From: Clostridiales bacterium
GTDB taxonomy: Bacteria; Bacillota; Clostridia; Christensenellales; Pumilibacteraceae
Assembly: GCA_029069015.1 (NCBI GenBank)
Contig: JAIEBL010000312.1
Location: 1-7,400 of the forward strand
Reading direction: 5' to 3'
DNA length: 7,400 nucleotides
Notes under the pieces: model-generated
What the model was told of the DNA's origin: nothing
Database searches by the model: none
What the model saw: only the letters and a program-made list of their open reading frames with translations
Shown here: in pieces, positions 1-4,774 of the stretch
Numbering within the stretch: position 1 is the first letter of the stretch
Layout: each line of letters opens with the position of its first letter
Translations under genes and position numbers: made by a program

Positions 1-66
1 ACCGTTGATAATGCCGAATGCGTGCAGATTAGTTATCCGAATTTTTGGGAACTTTTCGATCTGTAA
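1..66 (+). CDS. aroA: EPSP synthase, C-terminal end only (5' truncated by the window)
   Basis: Frame 1 is open from the first base to a TAA at 64-66 and encodes 21 residues. The pattern is E-C-V-x-x-S-Y-P-x-F-W followed by a short Leu/Phe-rich end, which resembles the extreme C-terminus of 5-enolpyruvylshikimate-3-phosphate synthase (usual pattern E-C-x-x-K-S/T-F/Y-P-x-F/Y-F/W). That enzyme joins PEP to shikimate-3-phosphate. The identity is supported by position: the stop lies 16 nt before aroE, in an operon that also has aroQ and aroK. The residue just before the S-Y-P triplet is Ile, where class I enzymes such as E. coli AroA carry an active-site Lys (K411). Only the tail is visible, so the enzyme class and completeness cannot be judged. 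An unrelated protein with a similar tail is possible but unlikely here. Confidence 0.72.
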   Translation, partial: TVDNAECVQISYPNFWELFDL

Positions 67-82
67 TATATAGGAGAAAACT

Positions 83-838
83 ATGCGGCTTTGTCTTCTC
101 GGCTACCAGATCGGTTATTCCAAAAGCCCCGTGCTCCACGCGGCGTTCTTTGCCGCGCTCGGAGAAAAGGGAAGCTACGGGATAGAAGATATCCCGCCGC
201 AGGACCTCGGAAAAGAGTTACCGCGCCTTTTGGCAAGTTACGACGGCTTTAACGTAACGAAGCCCTATAAGCAAACCGTTGCCGAACTTTTGTGGCGGCA
301 AGACCCCGTGAACACGGTCAAAAAGGACGGCACGGCCACTTCGACGGACGCCGAGGGGTTTTTAAACGACTACATCGAAGCGTTCGGCGCGCCCAAGGGG
401 AAGATTCTTTTACTCGGTAGCGGCGGCGCGGCAAAGTCGATATTGCCCGCGCTTCAAGGGGCGGAGGTGACGATCGTCAACCGCACGTTCGAAAAAGCCG
501 AAGCGCTTGCCGCATGCGTAAAAAACGCCGTGGCAAAGCGGCGCGCCGACGGGCGTTACGATGCGGTCATCAACGCTACGAGCCTGGGACTGCACGGCGA
601 GCAGGCAGCCCCCGAGGAGCTTGATTTTTCGGGCGTGTCCTTTGCCTACGACCTCGTGTACGGCGTGCGCACGCCCTTTCTCGAAAAAGCGGGAAAGTAT
701 GCAAAGACGCGCGACGGCCTTGGCATGCTGATCGAGCAGGCGATCGCCTCGCAAGCGTTCTGGCGGGGGAAAGCTTTTTCCAATGCGGAAAAAGAAGCCT
801 TGCGGGCAGCGGCAAAGCGCGCGCTCGCGGCAAAATAG
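83..838 (+). CDS. aroE: Shikimate dehydrogenase (NADP+)
   Basis: Encodes 251 residues, slightly shorter than the usual 270-290. It reduces 3-dehydroshikimate to shikimate with NADPH in the cytoplasm. The N-terminal substrate domain shows the S13-K14-S15-P shikimate-binding motif, N57-V-T-K-P-Y-K63 with the catalytic Lys63, V76-N77-T78, and T88-D89, where Asp89 is the expected partner of the lysine. The Rossmann domain has G112-S-G-G-A, then N133-R134-T135, the basic clamp typical of NADP(H) use, and N164-A-T-S. The closing segment D211-G-L-G-M-L with Q219 is characteristic of the family. The ATG is preceded by AGGAG at 72-76 with a 6-nt gap, which decides the start. It lies 16 nt after the aroA stop and 37 nt before aroQ, so it is probably co-transcribed with both. 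The NADP-clamp residues argue against a quinate/NAD-type YdiB paralogue. Confidence 0.97.
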   Translation: MRLCLLGYQIGYSKSPVLHAAFFAALGEKGSYGIEDIPPQDLGKELPRLLASYDGFNVTKPYKQTVAELLWRQDPVNTVKKDGTATSTDAEGFLNDYIEAFGAPKGKILLLGSGGAAKSILPALQGAEVTIVNRTFEKAEALAACVKNAVAKRRADGRYDAVINATSLGLHGEQAAPEELDFSGVSFAYDLVYGVRTPFLEKAGKYAKTRDGLGMLIEQAIASQAFWRGKAFSNAEKEALRAAAKRALAAK

Positions 839-875
839 AAAAAGCAAAAACCTTTGAAAAAGGACGGACAAATAT

Positions 876-1313
876 ATGAAAAAAATATTCGTTGTAAACG
901 GACCGAATCTGGATATGCTGGGAAAGCGCGAGCCGCAGATCTACGGAAAGACGACGCTTGCCGATATCAAAAAGATTTGTGAAGAAGCGGCGAAAGCAAA
1001 GGGCTACGAGCTGGTGTTTTCGCAGTATAACGGCGAGGGCGAAATAATCGACGAACTACACCGTGCCTATACGGATGCGGCGGCAGTGGTGCTCAACGCG
1101 GGCGCGTATACGCACTATTCGTATGCGATTGCCGACGCCGTGAAAATGCTCCCGTGCCCGACGGTGGAACTGCATATCAGCAACGTATTTGCCCGTGAAT
1201 CGTTCCGCCACGAGTCGGTGCTCTCGCCGTACTGCACCGCGCTCATCGCGGGCCTCGGTGCAAACGGCTACGCGCATGCCGTAACGGCGGCAATCGAGCT
1301 TATCCGTGATTAA
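876..1313 (+). CDS. aroQ: 3-dehydroquinate dehydratase, type II
   Basis: Encodes 145 residues, the normal size for the small, usually dodecameric type II enzyme; it is not the unrelated type I AroD. It dehydrates 3-dehydroquinate to 3-dehydroshikimate by trans elimination. The N-terminus has N8-G-P-N-L, followed by R18-E-P-x-I-Y23-G; Arg18 and Tyr23 match the mobile-lid catalytic pair. Further on are Q50-Y-N-G-E-G-E, N74-A-G-A-Y-T-H80-Y-S, E98-L-H100-I-S-N103 and R107-E-x-F-R111, covering the substrate-binding Asn, both His residues and the Arg that closes over the substrate. The loop at 50-56 reads QYNGEGE where QSN-H/x-EGE is common, a mild variation. An AAGGA box at 860-864, 11 nt before the ATG, supports the start. 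The last 8 nt overlap the start of aroK. Confidence 0.97.
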   Translation: MKKIFVVNGPNLDMLGKREPQIYGKTTLADIKKICEEAAKAKGYELVFSQYNGEGEIIDELHRAYTDAAAVVLNAGAYTHYSYAIADAVKMLPCPTVELHISNVFARESFRHESVLSPYCTALIAGLGANGYAHAVTAAIELIRD

Positions 1314-1851
1314 GCGGAATATTGCGCTCGTCGGTATGCCGGGCGCGGGCAAAACGCATATCGGCCGTATGCTTTCGGCGCGCTACAAGCTTCCGCTCAT
1401 CGACACCGATAAAGCGGTAGAACGCGCAGAGGGCAAGCCCGTTACCGAGGTGTTTGCAGAGCATGGCGAGGCGTACTTCCGCGCGCTCGAAACGGCGGCG
1501 CTTGCGGGCGCGACGGCGGGTAGCGGCGCGGTGATTTCGTGCGGCGGCGGTATCGTTGTGACGGAAAAAAACGTAAAGATTCTGAAAGACAACTGTTTCG
1601 TCGTCTTTCTCCGCGCAAAGGTAGAAACGCTGTTGCGCCGCGTGAAGTCGGGCGAAACGCGCCCTCTTCTTGCGGGCGACCCCGAAGGTAAGATTTATGC
1701 GCTTTTAAGCGCCAGGGCGGCACTGTACGAGCGTGCGGCGGACTATATAATCGACGTGGATGCCGACGACCCTGCGGCGGTGGCAAGCGAGATCATGGCG
1801 GCGGCGGAAAAGGCGGGCGTAACGAAGCGCGGTACGTTTACGGGTTTTTGA
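1306..1851 (+). CDS. aroK: Shikimate kinase (GTG start)
   Basis: Encodes 181 residues, close to the usual 165-180. It phosphorylates shikimate to shikimate-3-phosphate with ATP. The Walker A loop is G10-M-P-G-A-G-K16-T17-H-I-G20. D33-T-D35 and R59 with E62 form the shikimate-binding segment, G80-G-G82 is the central glycine motif, R119-P-L-L is the LID arginine, and R137-x-x-L-Y-x-x-A-A-D is the late nucleotide-binding motif. The start must be the GTG at 1306: the next in-frame ATG (1336) lies inside the P-loop and would remove the first beta strand. The GTG start and the aroQ stop share GTGATTAA, an 8-nt overlap with no clear Shine-Dalgarno, so translational coupling to aroQ is likely. Position 18 is His rather than the Thr usual in GKST loops, while the Mg-binding Thr17 is kept. 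Confidence 0.96.
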   Translation: MIKRNIALVGMPGAGKTHIGRMLSARYKLPLIDTDKAVERAEGKPVTEVFAEHGEAYFRALETAALAGATAGSGAVISCGGGIVVTEKNVKILKDNCFVVFLRAKVETLLRRVKSGETRPLLAGDPEGKIYALLSARAALYERAADYIIDVDADDPAAVASEIMAAAEKAGVTKRGTFTGF

Positions 1852-1878
1852 GAGAATACATTCGGAGAGAAAGATACA

Positions 1879-3372
1879 ATGCAATTAAAAAATTTAAAAA
1901 GCGGAAGCGACGTGCGCGGAGTGGCGTACGGCAAAGAGGAAGATATTCAGCTGACCGACGAAGTGGTGCGCGCGATAAGCGAGGCGTTCGTCGTGTGGCT
2001 TTCGGATAAGACGGGTAAACCCGATTTGAAGATTGCGGTCGGGCATGATTCGCGGCTTTCGGCGGACCGTATCTACGAGGTGGTCAAAGATGCCTTGCGT
2101 AGCTCGGGCGCGGAAGTGTATGCGTGCGGCTTGTGCTCTACGCCCGCCATGTTTATGATGACGCGCTTTCCCGAGGTGAACGCCGACGGCAGCATTATGA
2201 TCACGGCAAGCCACATGCCCGCCGATAAAAACGGTCTGAAATTCTTTACCAAGCAGGGCGGCCTCTCGGGCAGTGAAATCACCGAGCTTCTCGACTACGC
2301 CGAGGCGGGACGGAAAAGAAAGAGCCATACTTTGCGGCTGTATCAGCGTGACTATATGCAATTGTATTGCGATTACCTCGTGTCGTTCGTGCAAAAGAGC
2401 ACGGGGCTGGAGCAACCGCTCGAAGGCTTTAAAATCATCGTGGACGCGGGTAACGGTGCGGGCGGGTTCTTTGCCGACCGTGTACTCCGAGAGCTCGGCG
2501 CGGACACGCGCGGCTCGCAATTCTTAGAGCCGAACGGCAATTTCCCCAACCACATACCCAATCCCGAAAACAAAGCGGCAATGGACAGCATTTGTGCGGC
2601 GGTCGTAAAGAACGAAGCTGACCTTGGCATCATCTTCGATACCGACGTGGACCGCGCTGCGGTCGTGGCGGCGGACGGCACGGAAATCAACCGCAATCGC
2701 TTAATTGCCTTAGCAAGCGCAATCGTACTCGAAGACACGGCGGGCGCTACCATCGTCACCGACAGCGTGACGAGCGACGGGCTTGCGAAGTTTATCGGAG
2801 AGAAGGGCGGCGTACATCACCGCTTCAAACGCGGCTACCGCAACGTTATCGACGAAGCCGTACGGTTAAATCGCGAAGGAACGGTAGCGCCCCTTGCCAT
2901 CGAAACGAGCGGACACGCGGCGTTTAAAGAGAACTTTTTCCTTGACGACGGCGCATACCTCGTGACGAAGCTCCTGATCAAAGCGGCGCAGCTCCGCGCC
3001 GAAAACAAGACGCTTAAAGACCTGATTGCCGATTTGCAGAATCCCGAAGAGGAGAGGGAAGTGCGCCTGAGCTTCAACGTGCCCGACTTTGCCGATTACG
3101 GTAAAATGCTGATCGCGCGCTTAGGCGAGTTCTGCGAGTCGCACGACGGCGTGATCCCCGCAAAGACCAACTACGAGGGCTTCCGCGCCAACATCACCTA
3201 CGCATCGGGTTGGTTTCTGCTTCGCATGAGCGTGCACGATCCCATTATGGTCATCAATATGGAAAGCGATCGCATTTGCGGTGTTTCGCAGATCGCCCGC
3301 TTCCTCTACGCATTCCTGTCTGCATTTTCGGGTATTGATACCCAACCATTGAAAATCGTCGCGAATTCTTAA
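1879..3372 (+). CDS. Phosphoglucomutase/phosphomannomutase-family protein with variant phosphate-binding loop
   Basis: Encodes 497 residues with the four-domain layout of alpha-D-phosphohexomutases, which interconvert sugar-1- and sugar-6-phosphates through a phosphoserine. Visible are S8-G-S-D-V-R-G near the N-terminus, the phosphoserine loop T109-A-S111-H-M-P, the metal site D254-T-D-V-D258-R, and a sugar-recognition loop E342-T-S-G-H346 followed by a K-E-N-F-F-L-D-D-G-A-Y stretch (350-360). The C-terminal phosphate loop reads R449-M-S-V-H-D-P455 instead of the usual R-x-S-G/N-T-E-P. From memory, ETSGH plus RMSxHDP also occurs in uncharacterised plant PGM-like proteins, so this is probably a real clade and not a broken gene. 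Substrate (glucose, mannose or glucosamine phosphate) cannot be assigned. A GGAGAG box at 1864-1869 lies 9 nt before the ATG, and the gap from aroK is only 27 nt, suggesting it is the last gene of the aro operon. Confidence 0.88.
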   Translation: MQLKNLKSGSDVRGVAYGKEEDIQLTDEVVRAISEAFVVWLSDKTGKPDLKIAVGHDSRLSADRIYEVVKDALRSSGAEVYACGLCSTPAMFMMTRFPEVNADGSIMITASHMPADKNGLKFFTKQGGLSGSEITELLDYAEAGRKRKSHTLRLYQRDYMQLYCDYLVSFVQKSTGLEQPLEGFKIIVDAGNGAGGFFADRVLRELGADTRGSQFLEPNGNFPNHIPNPENKAAMDSICAAVVKNEADLGIIFDTDVDRAAVVAADGTEINRNRLIALASAIVLEDTAGATIVTDSVTSDGLAKFIGEKGGVHHRFKRGYRNVIDEAVRLNREGTVAPLAIETSGHAAFKENFFLDDGAYLVTKLLIKAAQLRAENKTLKDLIADLQNPEEEREVRLSFNVPDFADYGKMLIARLGEFCESHDGVIPAKTNYEGFRANITYASGWFLLRMSVHDPIMVINMESDRICGVSQIARFLYAFLSAFSGIDTQPLKIVANS

Positions 3373-3412
3373 AAAGGTGAAGATAGTAGCACTTTCCGCT
3401 TTAAAAGAATAT

Positions 3413-3699
3413 GATTCCGAAGAACATAGGCAAGCCCTGTCTCTCCGTCATCCCGACCGAAGTGGAGGGATCTAGGCGTTAGCCGTAAACAACTAAAAAC
3501 AAGCCGTGCGGATATCCCGTACGGCTTGTATCTTTTTCATTGACTGTATTGTTCGACAATATGCTTTGTCGTGACTTTACGGAAAGACGAGAATGGACTA
3601 CGTTCGCTTCGCTCGCTGGATTCCTCGTCGCTTCGCTGCGCTTTGCTATACTCGGGATGACGAGAGGGGAAGCATTATCACGCCCTGTAGAATCAACCG
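3413..3699. repeat. Dispersed inverted-repeat element, copy 1
   Basis: This non-coding gap carries a symmetrical element. The left arm has CGTCATCCCGA (3446-3456) and GGAGGGATCTAG (3464-3475). The right arm has the reverse order and strand: CTGGATTCCTC (3616-3626), CTCGGGATGACG (3651-3662) and an outer TAGAATCAACCG (3688-3699). The left outer end is eroded, with only GATTC at 3413-3417, but it sits 33 nt from CGTCAT, the same distance as in the second copy. The centre holds a terminator hairpin (3499-3529) and a TTGACT-x3-TT stretch shared with the second copy. The right arm spacer is full of CGCTTCG/GCGAA units. No transposase is present, so a non-autonomous MITE-like or REP-like element is the likely reading. 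Open frames crossing it are not believed to be genes. Confidence 0.75.
3495..3537. terminator. Bidirectional intrinsic terminator between convergent genes
   Basis: ACAAGCCGTGCGG (3499-3511) pairs with CCGTACGGCTTGT (3517-3529), giving a 13-bp stem with one G-T wobble and a 5-nt ATATC loop. On the plus strand it is followed by ATCTTTTTC (T5 at 3533-3537), ending transcription from the sugar-phosphomutase gene. On the minus strand the mirror arm runs into TTTTTAG (A5 at 3495-3499 on plus), so it can also stop transcripts arriving from the minus-strand gene. It forms the centre of repeat copy 1. Confidence 0.85.
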
Positions 3700-3739
3700 T
3701 TTCTTTCAGACGGACAGAAAAAACAACCGCCCCTGACAG

Positions 3740-3768
3740 TAGGAACGTTGTTGGTGGAATTGTTCCTA
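3740..3768. other. Inverted repeat spanning the stop codon of the membrane-protein gene
   Basis: TAGGAAC (3740-3746) and GTTCCTA (3762-3768) are perfect 7-bp inverted repeats 15 nt apart. The right arm includes the minus-strand stop codon (TAG, 3766-3768). On the minus strand a run of six T (plus 3718-3723) follows only after about 16 nt, so it is a poor standard terminator. It may be a 3'-end stabilising hairpin or a fragment of the repeat family, since GTAGGAACG also occurs just outside repeat copy 2 (6973-6981). Confidence 0.4.
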
Positions 3769-4350
3769 GATAGTTATTCGGATAATAACAAGGGAAACAA
3801 ACATTGTAAGCAGTGTGCCTAATAAGATGAGTTCAAGTATATGGGCAATTGTAAAAAAGGAATGTTTGCTTTTTATGTCAGTTAGCAATGGAGAACCATT
3901 GTCTTCCTTTTGCGGTTTTTTACCCTGTTCTTGATTTTCTATTGCATCATAGATGGCTAAGCCGCATGCTATTAGGGCGGAGAGAATGCTTAAAATGAGA
4001 ATTAAAGTTTGTATAGCCTGATAGGCAGGCTTTAAGCAACCGCAGGCAGTTTTATTTTCGCAAGGACACCCTGCAAAGTGGTTGGCTACTGAAATGATTA
4101 TCCCGATTAGGGCAATGCTTATCGCGCCGACAATATTGATAACTGTGCGTTTATGTTGCTTATCTACTTTTAATTCAAGATTATGTTGCTTGGCTTCTAA
4201 AAATTGTATCCGCTCGGCAAGCTTAATTTCGTTTTCGTATTTATTTCCGTGTTCATCATCGTATTTTTTTATCATGCTCGCTTCGACATGATCACGTAAG
4301 ATTTCGTATTGATTTTCGTGCCCATTATCGTGCTTTTTTCGCTCGCTCAT
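3766..4350 (-). CDS. Small membrane protein, three predicted helices, coiled coil, Cys-rich loop; family not recognised
   Basis: Encodes 194 residues that I do not recognise. The N-terminal 68 residues are charged and hydrophilic. A heptad pattern with L44, I48, L51, Q55, L58 and V62 predicts a short coiled coil. Hydrophobic segments lie at about 69-90, 111-135 and 166-192. The first loop contains C95-x-C97 and C103-x-C105. By the positive-inside rule (KHKR-like charges before helix 1; KKPQK in the second loop) the N-terminus is cytoplasmic and the cysteine loop faces outward, where it could form disulfides or bind metal. Residues 5-16 and 28-39 are a short internal duplication. AAAGGAG (plus 4357-4363) lies 6 nt before the ATG and fixes the start. 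It is a single gene, convergent with the aro operon and divergent from transketolase, and markedly A+T-richer than both, which suggests acquisition by transfer. No enzymatic function can be assigned. Confidence 0.8.
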   Translation of the reverse strand: MSERKKHDNGHENQYEILRDHVEASMIKKYDDEHGNKYENEIKLAERIQFLEAKQHNLELKVDKQHKRTVINIVGAISIALIGIIISVANHFAGCPCENKTACGCLKPAYQAIQTLILILSILSALIACGLAIYDAIENQEQGKKPQKEDNGSPLLTDIKSKHSFFTIAHILELILLGTLLTMFVSLVIIRITI

Positions 4351-4682
4351 TTTCTTCTCCTTTGTTTTTATTTTCTTTGACGGCTAATTTTCTGTCGAAT
4401 ATTGTATACGATTCCATAATATAGATAATTTTCTAAGTGGCTTATATGTGCTGATTGTGTTTTTAAATATAGACAGTTCTTTCTTGCATTTTGTTACCGA
4501 AAATTTCAACAACTTTAAAAATTGTCGCTCTATTTCTAATGTTGCGTCGCCTTTTGCGTCAAATAGTTTGTGACAGATTGCATTTGGAGGTCCGCTTTTT
4601 CATTTTAAATTGCATAGTTATTGTATAATTGTAGATTGCTATGTGGTGGCGAGAAAAAGTCAAGCCGTACCTTACAAAAGAC
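4351..4682. other. A+T-rich divergent intergenic region
   Basis: This gap separates the divergent membrane-protein and transketolase genes. It has about 30% G+C where counted (18 of 60 in 4381-4440) and is rich in TATA-like words, for example TATAAT at 4624-4629, so -10 calls here are not specific. It should contain the promoter of the minus-strand gene. A TACAAT-like -10 can be read about 45 nt upstream of its ATG, but no convincing -35 accompanies it. Apart from the possible gene remnant on the minus strand, I see no RNA gene or riboswitch-like structure. Confidence 0.5.
4384..4599 (-). pseudogene. Possible 5'-lacking gene remnant, 71 open codons without a good start
   Basis: The minus strand is open for 71 codons between an in-frame TGA (plus 4600-4602) and a TAG (plus 4384-4386). 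There is no ATG or GTG; the only TTG starts are in mid-frame and have no ribosome binding site. The translated piece looks protein-like: an acidic/amphipathic run with L-E-I-E-R-Q-F-L-K-L-L, then a Lys-rich tail. It is in exactly the same frame as the downstream membrane-protein gene, 12 codons from its ATG. It could be a decayed gene, a decayed 5' extension of that gene, or a chance open frame in A+T-rich DNA. Confidence is low. Confidence 0.25.
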
Positions 4683-4712
4683 TTGCCAGAAAAAACGGGT
4701 TTGTGCTATACT
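4683..4712 (+). promoter_or_regulatory. Candidate sigma-70/SigA promoter of transketolase
   Basis: TTGCCA (4683-4688, four of six consensus matches) and TATACT (4707-4712, five of six) are separated by 18 nt. The predicted start near 4719-4722 leaves a leader of about 55 nt before the ATG at 4775. The leader contains no obvious attenuator; AAGGAG (4759-4764) serves as the ribosome binding site. It is the best-matching promoter pair in the gap and is correctly placed. Confidence 0.65.
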
Positions 4713-4774
4713 TATAAAGTACGGGCTAGGGTGCGATTGCGTCGTTTGCGCCCGAACGAAGGAGAAAAAGTTTT

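Noticed and set aside
1894..2520. Minus-strand open frame (208 aa) opposite the phosphomutase
   Set aside because: It is antisense to a clear gene, with no ribosome binding site or recognisable motif.
3548..3560. ATTGT-TCG-ACAAT palindrome as an operator
   Set aside because: It is only 5 bp per arm, lies inside the repeat and not upstream of a gene, and is not preserved in copy 2.
3540..3773. Plus-strand 77-aa open frame downstream of the phosphomutase gene
   Set aside because: It lies almost entirely within repeat copy 1, begins in the terminator zone without a ribosome binding site, and its translation comes from the GCGAA-type repeat units.
4620..4632. TATAAT at 4624-4629 as the main transketolase promoter
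   Set aside because: There is no acceptable -35 at 16-18 nt and the surrounding DNA is very A+T-rich; the 4683-4712 pair is better matched and placed.
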